From contig CAVTOZ010000003.1 of NCBI GenBank assembly GCA_963736505.1, positions 248,001 to 312,000 on the forward strand: DNA of 64,000 bases, read 5' to 3'. Below, piece by piece: positions 26,478 through 34,216 of this stretch; position 1 is the first letter of the stretch, and each line of letters opens with the position of its first letter. The stretch is from Solirubrobacter sp963736505. GTDB lineage: Bacteria > Actinomycetota > Thermoleophilia > Solirubrobacterales > Solirubrobacteraceae. The notes under the pieces were generated by a model. It searched no databases. It was not told the origin of the DNA and saw only the letters and a program-made list of their open reading frames with translations. The translations under genes were made by a program, and so were the position numbers.

Positions 26478-27674
26478 CTACTTGGCGGCTCGATCGTCGC
26501 GGGGCTCGCGCACGTCGACGGGCCGGTGGATCTCGACGCCTTCACTCGCCGCGCCTGCTGTGTGCCGCGACACGCTCCCGAGGTGACGGGACAGCTCGCG
26601 ACCGGCGATCTTCGCCGGCGGCCACCAGACGGCTTGCTCCGGCACGATGCCGGCCGCGCTTTCCTCGCGACGAAGATAGGTCGCGGCGCGCTCGGTCAGC
26701 AGGACGCCTTGGAGGATCCCCGCATACGGCTCCGGATCGATCGCGGCGCCCGCTTGGGCGGCGATCGCCTCGGCAGCCGCGTCCGCCTGCTGGCAGGCCA
26801 GCCCGCCCTGCTTGATGCGGTGATGCGTGGCGTCACCAGCGGCGTAGACGTCGTGTGCACCCTCAACGCGGCCGTGCCTGTCGACCCGCAGGAACCCGCG
26901 AGCGTCATGTGGAAGCCCCTTGACGGCCGGCCCGTCGAGGATCGGCAGGGTCACGACCCGATCCACATCGAGGCGTTGGCCGCCCGGGCGCAGTTCGACC
27001 AGACCGGACGTCAGAACATCGGCATTCACGCCGGTATGAACCGCGATGCCACTCTCGGCCAGCCGCTTCGCCAGAGCGCCGGAGGCCTCGGGTCCGAAGA
27101 TCCCGAGCGGCGCCTCCTCCGCGGTCACGATCGCCAGCTCCGGATCCATGCCCATGTCGTAGGCGCGCTCGGCCGCCATCAGCGCCAGCTCATAGAGCGG
27201 CACGGGCCACGTCGCGCGCGTCGGCACCACGAAGGCGATCCGTCGGACGTATCCCGCCTCGAGGTCCTGCACGAGCCCGTGCATGCGTTGCTCGGTGCCA
27301 GGTCCCCCGAACGCAAGCGCGTGCCGCCAAGCCGGGCGCTGCGTCGCGCCGACGGCGATCAGCAGCGCGTCGTAATCGATCAGGTCGCCCTCGGCCGTAA
27401 GGACCTGGTGGGCGGCGGTGTCGACGGACGCCATACGGCCGCGATGCAGTCTCGCCCCGGCCTCGGAGGCCAAGCGCGGGAGTGGCTCATGGGGGATGTC
27501 TCCCGCCGCGAAGGGCACGAGCACCGCCATGGCGTGCGTCGCGAACTCGTCGTCGGGTGCCAGGATCGTCGTGGAGACACGATCGTCGGCGATGTGTCGG
27601 AGCCTGAAGGCCGCCTCGAGTGCGGCCGAGCCGGCGCCGACGATGAGGACACGGAACAGGTTGGGGTCGCGCAT
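26478..27674 (-). CDS. FAD-dependent pyridine nucleotide/sulfide-quinone-type oxidoreductase
   Basis: 398 residues. FAD site VLIVGAGSAALEAAFRLRH, the middle LIAVGATQRPAWRHALAFGG, a second nucleotide region (IAFVVPTRATWPVPLYELAL) and the C-terminal FAD motif DVYAAGDATHHRIKQGGLAC. The layout fits type-II NADH dehydrogenases and sulfide:quinone reductases; the catalytic cysteines of true sulfide-quinone reductases are not evident. Probably membrane-peripheral electron transfer to quinone. It starts 9 bases after the USP gene at 27684, so they share an operon controlled by the operator copy at 28265. Confidence 0.85.
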   Translation of the reverse strand: MRDPNLFRVLIVGAGSAALEAAFRLRHIADDRVSTTILAPDDEFATHAMAVLVPFAAGDIPHEPLPRLASEAGARLHRGRMASVDTAAHQVLTAEGDLIDYDALLIAVGATQRPAWRHALAFGGPGTEQRMHGLVQDLEAGYVRRIAFVVPTRATWPVPLYELALMAAERAYDMGMDPELAIVTAEEAPLGIFGPEASGALAKRLAESGIAVHTGVNADVLTSGLVELRPGGQRLDVDRVVTLPILDGPAVKGLPHDARGFLRVDRHGRVEGAHDVYAAGDATHHRIKQGGLACQQADAAAEAIAAQAGAAIDPEPYAGILQGVLLTERAATYLRREESAAGIVPEQAVWWPPAKIAGRELSRHLGSVSRHTAGAASEGVEIHRPVDVREPRDDRAAK

Positions 27675-27683
27675 GGTTTCCTC

Positions 27684-28181
27684 CTAAGCCGGCACGCGCG
27701 TGTCGGCCTCGGCGTGCGGCGATTGCGCCGCGGCGTCGGTGGAGTGCGGGAGTCGACTCACGAGCACCGGAACGGGGCTCGAGTGAAGAACCGCGTGACT
27801 GACGCTCCCGAGCAGCAGCGAGCGCAACTCGCCGCGCCCACGCGAACCCATGACGATCAGATCATGGTGGTTGTCGCGGGCCTCCGCGAGGATGGCGACC
27901 GCGGCGGCGCCTCGCTTGAGGAGCTTGGTGACCGAGACGTCGGCAGGGACGCTCTGTACCGCGCGATCGAGCATGGCCTGGTACTCGCGCTCGGCGAACT
28001 CGTCCAGTCCGCCGAGGTTGACGGGCACCTCAGCGGCCGCGCCCAGCCAGAGGTTCGGGTCGGGCACGACCGCGATCACGGTCAGCCTCGCGTGGTTGGC
28101 TTGGGACAGTTCGATCGCATCGGCCAGAGCACGCTTGGCGTGCTGTGACCCATCGAAGGCGACGAGAATTCGGCGGAACAT
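27684..28181 (-). CDS. Universal stress protein, single domain
   Basis: 165 residues. MFRRILVAFDGSQHAKRALA begins the Usp domain, which ends VMGSRGRGELRSLLLGSVSH and VPVLVSRLPHS plus a short tail. ATP-binding motif intact. Very similar to the USP at 19254. First gene of a two-gene operon with the FAD oxidoreductase. The 23-bp operator copy lies 84 bp upstream of its start. Confidence 0.95.
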   Translation of the reverse strand: MFRRILVAFDGSQHAKRALADAIELSQANHARLTVIAVVPDPNLWLGAAAEVPVNLGGLDEFAEREYQAMLDRAVQSVPADVSVTKLLKRGAAAVAILAEARDNHHDLIVMGSRGRGELRSLLLGSVSHAVLHSSPVPVLVSRLPHSTDAAAQSPHAEADTRVPA

Positions 28182-28264
28182 CGGCAGTCCCTTCTCCTGG
28201 TGCGGGCGGCGCCCATTCCAAGTCGCGGTCGTCGTCGCCCCATGGGGGACCGGGCGGCCATTCT

Positions 28265-28287
28265 TTTACCTAATCATACTGTGCAAA
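28265..28287. promoter_or_regulatory. 23-bp inverted repeat, operator family copy 4
   Basis: Left arm TTTACCTAA, spacer of 5, right arm CTGTGCAAA. The right arm is strong, the left weaker, but arm length and spacing are the same as in the other copies. It sits in an AT-rich pocket between the GreA-like gene and the USP-FAD operon, in promoter position for the latter. Confidence 0.6.
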
Positions 28288-28314
28288 ACCGTTTGACGCC
28301 GCAGGGCCGAGTGG

Positions 28315-28884
28315 TCAAGCGGCGATGTCGACGCGGTCGCGCCGGTGCTGACTGCCTACGCGCACGTCGAGCACGGTGAGGGAGCGTCCGCGTCCGTGGG
28401 GGAGGGGGACGTGCACAACATCACCCGGACGCGAGCCCTGCAGGGCCCTCCCGACGGGAGAGGCGAGCGAGATCTGGCCATCGTCCTGATGCCCGCTTCG
28501 CCGGCCGACGAGCTCGTATTGAACGGCGTGTCCGGCGTCGTCCTGAACCCACACGAACGAGCCCAGCCCGGCGCCCTCGCTCGGCAGCGCTTCGTCGACG
28601 ACGGTGGCATCGGCGACCAGCCGCTCGAGCTGCGCGATGCGGGCCCTGTCGATCGCCACGTCCTCCAGGACGGCGAGCCGGTCGTCGTCGTCCCCGGGAC
28701 TGCCGAACGTTCGCGCGTCCCGAAGCCGTTGCGCGAGCTCCGTGCGGTGAGCGGATCGCACGAGTTCCAGCTCGCGTACGAGCGCGTCGTAGTCGGCGGC
28801 GGTCAGCGTCACGCCGCGCGCGGCGTGTGGGGTGACCACCGGTCGGGCGTCCATGTGAGCGGCAGGCGACGAGTGCTGAGTCAT
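28315..28884 (-). CDS. GreA/GreB-family transcription elongation factor
   Basis: 189 residues from ATG 28884. A linker of about 25 residues, then the N-terminal coiled coil (VTLTAADYDALVRELELVRS, VLEDVAIDRARIAQLERLVA), then the C-terminal FKBP-like domain (FVWVQDDAGHAVQYELVGRR, SLASPVGRALQGSRPGDVVH). Gre factors rescue backtracked RNA polymerase. Acidic residues at the coil tip, needed for cleavage, are present as DARTFGSPGDDDDR, though the arrangement differs from housekeeping GreA. It follows the E1-beta gene by about 90 bp on the same strand. Confidence 0.85.
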   Translation of the reverse strand: MTQHSSPAAHMDARPVVTPHAARGVTLTAADYDALVRELELVRSAHRTELAQRLRDARTFGSPGDDDDRLAVLEDVAIDRARIAQLERLVADATVVDEALPSEGAGLGSFVWVQDDAGHAVQYELVGRRSGHQDDGQISLASPVGRALQGSRPGDVVHVPLPHGRGRSLTVLDVRVGSQHRRDRVDIAA

Positions 28885-28975
28885 GGTCAACACTTTGTCC
28901 GCTGCCACCGCGCCGGGCCATGAGGCCGTCACCGCATCCGGCAGCGGCCCTGACCCCATCGTGGAGCTGGAACGC

Positions 28976-29965
28976 TCAAGCGAGCGCGGCGAGGGCGGCA
29001 TCGAGGATCTTGCCCACGTTGGGCAGCGCGGCCGTCTCGAGGTTCTTCGCGTACGGCATGGGGACCTCGGCCATGCCGACGCGGATGATCGGCGCGTCGA
29101 GGTCATCGAAGCAGGCCTCTTGCACGCGCGCGGCGATCTCGGCGGTGACTCCGTAAGTCGGCCAGCCCTCCTCGACGCAGAGCACGCGGTTGGTCTTGGC
29201 GACAGAGCGGGCAACCGTCTCCATGTCGAGTGGCCGCAGTGAGCGCAGGTCGACGACCTCGGCTTGCACACCATGCTCGGCGGCAAGTTTCTCGGCCACG
29301 TGCAGGGCGCGCACGGTCGCGAAGGAGTGAGCCACGATGGTCAGGTCCGATCCCTTGCGAGCAACGTTGGCCTCGCCGATCGGAGTCAGGAACTCAGGAT
29401 CGTCGGGGACCTCGCCCTTCTGCTTGTAGATCGGGAGGTTCTCGATCACGATCACAGGGTCGTCGTCGCGGATCGCCGACTTCAGCAGGCCTTTGGCGTC
29501 CGCGGGCGTGGCGGGGGAGACGACCTTCAGGCCGGGGACGTGGGCGAACCACCCGTCGAACGACTGCGAGTGCTGGGCGGTGAGCTGGTTGCCGGCCCCG
29601 TTTGGCGTGCGGATGACCATCGGGCACTTGACCAGACCGCCGAACATGTAGTGGATCTTCGCCGCGTGATTGACGATCTGATCCATCGCGACCAGGATGA
29701 AGTTCAGCGTCATGATCTCCACCACCGGCCGGCGCCCGAGCATCGCCGCCCCGATCGCGGCGCCCGTAAAGCCCTCCTCAGAGATAGGCGTGTCGCGGAC
29801 ACGGTCGGGGCCCCACTCCTCCAGGAGCCCCGCGGTCACCTTGTACGCGCCGCCGAAGACGCCGATCTCCTCGCCGATCAAGAAGACGGCCTCGTCTCGC
29901 GCGAGCTCCTCTCGCAGCGCCAGGCGCAGCGCCTCGCGGTAGGTCAGCGTGCTCGTGGCGCTCAC
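28976..29965 (-). CDS. 2-oxoacid (pyruvate/acetoin-type) dehydrogenase E1, beta subunit
   Basis: 329 residues, GTG start overlapping the stop of the alpha gene (GTGA). Typical transketolase-like beta chain: MSATSTLTYREALRLALREE, VFLIGEEIGVFGGAYKVTAG, RDTPISEEGFTGAAIGAAML, HYMFGGLVKCPMVIRTPNG and LRPLDMETVARSVAKTNR. With the alpha subunit it decarboxylates a 2-oxoacid using TPP. No E2 or E3 gene follows, so it must borrow those subunits or act differently. Last gene of the six-gene operon led by the Cys-rich regulator. Confidence 0.93.
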   Translation of the reverse strand: MSATSTLTYREALRLALREELARDEAVFLIGEEIGVFGGAYKVTAGLLEEWGPDRVRDTPISEEGFTGAAIGAAMLGRRPVVEIMTLNFILVAMDQIVNHAAKIHYMFGGLVKCPMVIRTPNGAGNQLTAQHSQSFDGWFAHVPGLKVVSPATPADAKGLLKSAIRDDDPVIVIENLPIYKQKGEVPDDPEFLTPIGEANVARKGSDLTIVAHSFATVRALHVAEKLAAEHGVQAEVVDLRSLRPLDMETVARSVAKTNRVLCVEEGWPTYGVTAEIAARVQEACFDDLDAPIIRVGMAEVPMPYAKNLETAALPNVGKILDAALAALA

Positions 29966-31023
29966 GACGTGAGGCCGCCGTCGCGGCCCAAGACGAGTCC
30001 GCTTTCGCCGAACGGCGAGCCCCGGCGCATGCGCGCGAACTGCTCCTTGGACTTGGGGTCGGCATACACGTAGTCGGCCAGGGAGTCCGTGTCGGGCTCG
30101 GGTGAGTCGGTTGCGTACTTGACGGCGTCGCGCACTCGGCGGCCCTGCGTTTCCTCGATCCGCCGTTCGTCAGCGTCGGTCAGCGCTCCGCGTTGCTTGA
30201 GACGCTCGGCGATCGCGCGTACCGGATCGTGCTCAGCTCTGTGTTCCTCGATCTCCTCCTTGGTGCGGTAATCGAGACCGGCATCGGCAACGGAATGCCC
30301 GCGATAGCGATACGTCATCGCCTCCAACACCGCGGGTCGTCGCTCGTCGCGCGCGCGAGTCAACAGTCGGTCGGACGCCTCGAGCATGGCCTCGAGGTCG
30401 TCGCCGTCGACGCGCTCGCCGTGGATCCGGTACGCGCTCGCGCGCTTGAACAGCTCGGGCTCGGCTGAGGCGCGTTCCACTGGGGTGCCCATGCCGTACT
30501 GGTTGTTCATGACCAGGTAGACGATCGGCAGATCCCAGACGCCGGCGAGGTTCAGCGCCTCGTGCCACGCGCCGATGTTCACTGCCCCGTCGCCGAGCTC
30601 GCACAGCACGGCCTGCGGCAGGCCCCGCTGGACCAGCGCGAGCGCCATGCCCGTGGCGATCGGGATCTGACCGCCGACGATGCCCCAGCCGCCGAGCATG
30701 TTGCGGCCGACGTCGAGCAGGTGCATCGATCCACCGCGTCCCCGAGCGCAGCCGCCGGAGCGTCCGAACAGCTCGGCCATGACCGCTTCCGGCGGCGTCC
30801 CTCGGGCGAGCGCCAGCCCGTGAGTCCGGTAGGACATAACGAGATAATCGAGCTCGTGCAACGGCGCGACCGCACCCACCGTGGCGGCCTCCTGCCCGGT
30901 TGAGAGATGGCAGTATCCGCCGATGTTGGCGCGCTTGTACTGGCGCTCGGCTTCTGGTTCGAAGAGCCGGATCAGGACCATCGTCTCGTAAAGCCGTCGC
31001 AGGTCGAAAGGCTCGCCGCTCAT
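29962..31023 (-). CDS. 2-oxoacid (pyruvate/acetoin-type) dehydrogenase E1, alpha subunit
   Basis: 353 residues from ATG 31023, which overlaps the stop of the CopD-like gene (ATGA). TPP-binding signature GDGAVNIGAWHEALNLAG followed by VMNNQYGMGTPVERAS; also CHLSTGQEAATVGAV and GGCARGRGGSMHLLD. This is the separate-alpha form (PdhA/AcoA/BkdA class). Substrate cannot be fixed from sequence alone; pyruvate or acetoin is most likely. The tight coupling to an O2/redox-type gene set is unusual. Confidence 0.93.
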   Translation of the reverse strand: MSGEPFDLRRLYETMVLIRLFEPEAERQYKRANIGGYCHLSTGQEAATVGAVAPLHELDYLVMSYRTHGLALARGTPPEAVMAELFGRSGGCARGRGGSMHLLDVGRNMLGGWGIVGGQIPIATGMALALVQRGLPQAVLCELGDGAVNIGAWHEALNLAGVWDLPIVYLVMNNQYGMGTPVERASAEPELFKRASAYRIHGERVDGDDLEAMLEASDRLLTRARDERRPAVLEAMTYRYRGHSVADAGLDYRTKEEIEEHRAEHDPVRAIAERLKQRGALTDADERRIEETQGRRVRDAVKYATDSPEPDTDSLADYVYADPKSKEQFARMRRGSPFGESGLVLGRDGGLTS

Positions 31024-31406
31024 GACCCGTGCGCCAGCGTGAGCCCAAGCCAGACGATGACCAGCGAGAGTACGAACACGGCGGCCTCGAGCGCGTGCAT
31101 CGTGGGCCGGCGCATGTGCCAAACGAGCAGAACGGCGACCACGGCGACGAGGGTGAGCTTGAGTTGGAGCGTGCCGTCAGACCACAGCTGGAAGTGGGAG
31201 GCCATCGCGCTGCCGGTGACCAAGAGCACCGCGATCGCGCCGAGTGTGCCGTAGCCGAAGCGCCGGGCCACGGCGCGCAGTCGCGCGCGGTCGGGCGCGC
31301 CGCGCTCGGCGGGGACGACGGCCACCGCGAGGACGAGCTGGCCGCCGACGAAGAACGCCATCGCGAGCACATGGAGCCAGCGGATGCCGAGCCACAGATC
31401 ATCCAT
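31020..31406 (-). CDS. CopD/DUF2269-like four-helix membrane protein
   Basis: 128 residues from ATG 31406. Four helices: LGIRWLHVLAMAFFVGGQLV, LGAIAVLLVTGSAMA, LKLTLVAVVAVLLVW and LEAAVFVLSLVIVWLGLTLA. The first, with WLHVLAMAFFVGG, is the pattern of CopD-like and cytochrome-b-like small membrane proteins, where the His may bind haem or copper. It overlaps the hemerythrin gene by 8 bases and the E1-alpha gene by 4. Confidence 0.72.
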   Translation of the reverse strand: MDDLWLGIRWLHVLAMAFFVGGQLVLAVAVVPAERGAPDRARLRAVARRFGYGTLGAIAVLLVTGSAMASHFQLWSDGTLQLKLTLVAVVAVLLVWHMRRPTMHALEAAVFVLSLVIVWLGLTLAHGS

Positions 31407-31848
31407 CTGCCAGCCGCTCCTCCGCTCGTGCCAGCTCGGCGGCAACCGCGGCGAGGGCCGCGGCGGGCAGCGCGTGCTCGATCAGCGGGAACAGCTCGCG
31501 TTCCTCGAGCCTGACGTGATCGGCGAGGCGAGTGCCGAGCTCGCGCAGGGCGAACGCGGACGGAGTCCCAGTGCTCGCGAGCGCTGCGGCACGATGTCGG
31601 ATCGCTACGTGATCGCACAGCGCGCGGGCGACGAGCGGATGGTGGGAATCGCCGTGGCCAGCGTAGGCGGGGAACAGGATCTCCTCTTCCAGTCGGAAGT
31701 GCGTGCGGCCGTGCGCGTGCCAGTACGCGAGGAAGCCGGCGCGGGCTTCGGCGGTCGTCTGTGGGCCGGCGCGGCGGAGGGCCTGCGCGACGAACAGCGC
31801 CTGATGGTGATCATGCGAGAGCGAGACGAGCGCGGGATCTCGCTTCAT
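31399..31848 (-). CDS. Hemerythrin HHE-domain protein
   Basis: 149 residues. The iron-binding pattern is clear: SLSHDHHQALFVAQALRR at the N-terminus, HFRLEEEILFPAYAGH in the middle and LADHVRLEERELFPLIEHAL near the end. These give the His and Glu ligands of a di-iron four-helix bundle. Such proteins sense or carry O2, NO or iron, or repair Fe-S clusters. The ATG overlaps the stop of the 12-TM gene (ATGA), so translation is coupled. Confidence 0.93.
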   Translation of the reverse strand: MKRDPALVSLSHDHHQALFVAQALRRAGPQTTAEARAGFLAYWHAHGRTHFRLEEEILFPAYAGHGDSHHPLVARALCDHVAIRHRAAALASTGTPSAFALRELGTRLADHVRLEERELFPLIEHALPAAALAAVAAELARAEERLADG

Positions 31849-33155
31849 CTGACCCGGAACCTCGGAGGGCCGGAACGGACGGCGCGAGCGGTGCGCGCGA
31901 TCACCAGTGCCCCGAGCACGAGATAGGCCGCGAGCAGCGCACCGGTCGCCGCGGCGTCCAGGACCGGGAGGCCGTGACCGCGGGCGATGGCGAGGCCGAC
32001 GACGCCGGCAAGGGCAATCGCCACCAGCGAGCGGTCGCGCACCGGCGCCGGCGTCGGCAGGGGCTGTCTGAGGTCACGCACCCGCACCAGCACAGCGAGC
32101 AGGTGCAGCAGCGAGCCCAGGACGGTGAGGCCGAGCCAGCCAGGCAGCAGAAGCACGGCGAGCGCCACGCGTGCGGAGCCGAGCGGCGGCGACGTGCCGT
32201 GACCGGCGAGCGCACCCACCAGTGCCAGCGCCAGTCCGAGCACCAGGCACGCCTGCGCAGCAATGAGCAGTCGCGCCGGCAGCGACAGGCCGGCCGGTGT
32301 GGCGCGGAGGGAGGCGACGAGGTTCGCGCACATCAGGACCGCGGCGATGGTGAGGGCCGTCCAGCCGGCGAGCATCAGCGGTCTCGCCGCGAAGCCGTAG
32401 CCCGCCGCCAACGCCGCGGTGCCGAGTGTCCAGCACGCGAACGTCGGACGTTGCAGCCGCTCAAACCGCAGTTGCGTCTGCGTCAAGGAGGGGAAGAACG
32501 TGTGCAGGGTGCCGACGATCGCGGTGCCGAACCAGCCGGCGAGGTTGAGCGCCAGGTGCGCCCCCAGCAGGCTGCCCCACGGCCAGCCGACGCGCGAGGC
32601 GAGCAGCACGCCGATCAGGACCCCGAGCCCGAGGAAGCCGGCGCACGCCGCGTACCAGCGGATCGCCCACGGTGCCCGCTGCAGCGACCGCCGGCGCAGC
32701 GCTTGCAGCCCGACGACGAACGCCGCGAGCCCGATGACCAGTAGCCCCGCGCCCACGATCGTCAGGGGATGCACGTCGGCCGGTACGCCGGCCGCAACGA
32801 GCAGCGTGCCGCCGTTCCACGACGCGAGCTGGAGTCGCACGAGCGATCGCGGGGGCGGGTCCGTCGCCAGAAAAGCCCCGGCGAAGAACTGGCCGGCGCC
32901 GAGCACCAGCTGCGAGATGCCGCCCACGAAGATCAGGTGCAGCGCCAACCAGTGCCCGGGTTCCCAGCCCGTCACAGCGTGCCCGGCGGCGACTGCGGCG
33001 CCCGCGAGCATGAAGGCGATCCCGGTGGTGAAGAACGCCGCCAGGAGGTCGCTTGGACGCAAGCTGCCCGGGGACGGCGCGAGCCTCCGCGCGCGCCGGC
33101 AGCGCGTTCCAACCGCAGCGCGCCCACTCCCATCCGGCGGCGGGGCCGCGGTCAT
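31845..33155 (-). CDS. 12-TM haem-copper-oxidase-like (NnrS/COX1-like) membrane protein
   Basis: 436 residues from ATG 33155, which overlaps the regulator stop (ATGA). Twelve hydrophobic segments can be counted. Histidines sit within or at the ends of helices in a pattern like that of haem-copper oxidase subunit I or NnrS: HLIFVGGISQLVLGAGQFF in helix 2, AHLALNLAGWFGTAIVGTLH in helix 6 and LGSLLHLLAVLV in helix 10. It lacks the His-Pro-Glu and cross-linked His-Tyr motifs of real oxidases, so it is probably a haem-binding or NO-related relative. A broken three-helix paralogue lies at 15206-15556. Exact family uncertain. Confidence 0.7.
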   Translation of the reverse strand: MTAAPPPDGSGRAAVGTRCRRARRLAPSPGSLRPSDLLAAFFTTGIAFMLAGAAVAAGHAVTGWEPGHWLALHLIFVGGISQLVLGAGQFFAGAFLATDPPPRSLVRLQLASWNGGTLLVAAGVPADVHPLTIVGAGLLVIGLAAFVVGLQALRRRSLQRAPWAIRWYAACAGFLGLGVLIGVLLASRVGWPWGSLLGAHLALNLAGWFGTAIVGTLHTFFPSLTQTQLRFERLQRPTFACWTLGTAALAAGYGFAARPLMLAGWTALTIAAVLMCANLVASLRATPAGLSLPARLLIAAQACLVLGLALALVGALAGHGTSPPLGSARVALAVLLLPGWLGLTVLGSLLHLLAVLVRVRDLRQPLPTPAPVRDRSLVAIALAGVVGLAIARGHGLPVLDAAATGALLAAYLVLGALVIARTARAVRSGPPRFRVR

Positions 33156-33850
33156 CGCGGGTCGGCGGCCGCCGTCGCGATCGCCTCGTCGGCGAGAGCC
33201 CCGCGCAGCTCGACTCGGCAGCCGGCGGTGTACGGGTCGAGCGGGACGAACGCGGCGAGCTTCGTCCCCGGGCTGATCTGGTCGAGCAGCCCGCGCGTGA
33301 TGCCGCGATGCAGAGTGCAGACCACGTCGCGGTTCTCGCGCACGGCGTCGCGATAGGGGCAGTTGCAGAGGCGGTACGTCAGGCCTCCGGCCGGGTCGAT
33401 CTCGCGCTGCGGCTGGAAGCCGAGCGCCGCAAGCGCGGCGTGCATGGCCGGCTCGGTCGCCGTGCCGTCCTGCGTAGACGCCAGGCCGCGACCGATCTCG
33501 CGGCCGCTTGCCTCCACCGCCCGCAGCGTCGTCTTGCGCGGCTGGATCGTGCGCGCAAGCCAGCGCCCGAGATCGGCGTAGGCAGTCGGCGGATCTCCGC
33601 CGGGTTGCGCGTGCGCGGCGATCGCCCACATGTCCCGAGGACGCCCCCGGCCGTGTCGAGTGCGTTCGCGCGCCAGCAATCCCGCCTCGCTCAACCGCTC
33701 GAGGTGTTGCCGTACGCCGTTGGGATGCAGATCCAGGAGTCCGGAGAGCTCCTCTGTGCTCGCGGGTCGCTTCAACTCCGACAACGCCGCGAACAGCTTC
33801 GCGCGCGTGGGCTGGGCGAGCACCTCATCCGGTCGGGAAGGGAGATCCAT
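33152..33850 (-). CDS. SufR/ArsR-like regulator with Cys-rich sensor domain
   Basis: 232 residues. N-terminal winged helix: LAQPTRAKLFAALSELKRPA, then LSGLLDLHPNGVRQHLERLS and EAGLLARERTRHGRGRPRD. C-terminal sensor region: LTYRLCNCPYRDAVRENRD, then VVCTLHRGITRGLLDQ and a last Cys in DPYTAGCRVEL. The Cys set (C-x-C-P-Y, C-x2-H, C) is like SufR and related actinobacterial regulators that bind an Fe-S cluster and respond to iron, redox or NO. It heads an operon whose six start codons overlap the preceding stops. An operator copy lies 11 bp before its start, so autoregulation is likely. Confidence 0.82.
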   Translation of the reverse strand: MDLPSRPDEVLAQPTRAKLFAALSELKRPASTEELSGLLDLHPNGVRQHLERLSEAGLLARERTRHGRGRPRDMWAIAAHAQPGGDPPTAYADLGRWLARTIQPRKTTLRAVEASGREIGRGLASTQDGTATEPAMHAALAALGFQPQREIDPAGGLTYRLCNCPYRDAVRENRDVVCTLHRGITRGLLDQISPGTKLAAFVPLDPYTAGCRVELRGALADEAIATAAADPR

Positions 33851-33860
33851 CGGGGCTAAT

Positions 33861-33883
33861 TTTACACAGGCACGCTTGGAAAA
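33861..33883. promoter_or_regulatory. 23-bp inverted repeat, operator family copy 5
   Basis: Left arm TTTACACAG, spacer of 5, right arm CTTGGAAAA. It lies 11 bp upstream of the regulator ATG. Its centre is 41 bp from copy 6, in a short divergent promoter region with the ferredoxin gene. Confidence 0.65.
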
Positions 33884-33901
33884 CTAGCCGTTGCAGTGTA
33901 T

Positions 33902-33924
33902 TTTGCCCATGCGAACTATGTAAA
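33902..33924. promoter_or_regulatory. 23-bp inverted repeat, operator family copy 6
   Basis: Left arm TTTGCCCAT, spacer of 5, right arm CTATGTAAA. It lies about 23 bp upstream of the ferredoxin ATG. With copy 5 it makes a two-site control region for the divergent regulator operon and ferredoxin. Confidence 0.65.
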
Positions 33925-33946
33925 ATCCTCCAGTAAGGCGATCGGT

Positions 33947-34216
33947 ATGGCCTACGTGATCAACGAGCCGTGCATCGGAACCAAGGACACCTCGTGCGTT
34001 GACGTCTGTCCGGTCGACTGCATTCATCCGACCTCCGACGAGCCTGGATTCGCAGAGGCGGACCAACTCTTCATCGATCCGCATGAGTGCATCGATTGCG
34101 ATGCGTGCGTCGAAGCGTGCCCTGTGGACGCCATCACGTCTGAGGACATGGTGCCTCCGGAGTGGCACGACTTCATTGCGCTCAACGCCGCCTACTACGC
34201 GACGCAGCGATCGTGA
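33947..34216 (+). CDS. fdxA: 7Fe (3Fe-4S/4Fe-4S) ferredoxin, FdxA type
   Basis: 89 residues from ATG 33947 (MAYVINEPCIGTKDTSCVDV). First cluster ligands in CIGTKDTSCVDVCPVDC, second in CIDCDACVEACPVDAI, then a C-terminal tail typical of actinobacterial FdxA. It carries low-potential electrons. In mycobacteria fdxA is a hypoxia/NO-responsive gene. Here it diverges from the Cys-rich regulator operon with two operator copies between, which points to joint redox control. Confidence 0.95.
   Translation: MAYVINEPCIGTKDTSCVDVCPVDCIHPTSDEPGFAEADQLFIDPHECIDCDACVEACPVDAITSEDMVPPEWHDFIALNAAYYATQRS

Noticed and set aside
28248..28262. GGGGGACCGGGCGGCC as another DosR-like box
   Set aside because: The half-sites are out of register by one base and it shares none of the extended 29-bp element.
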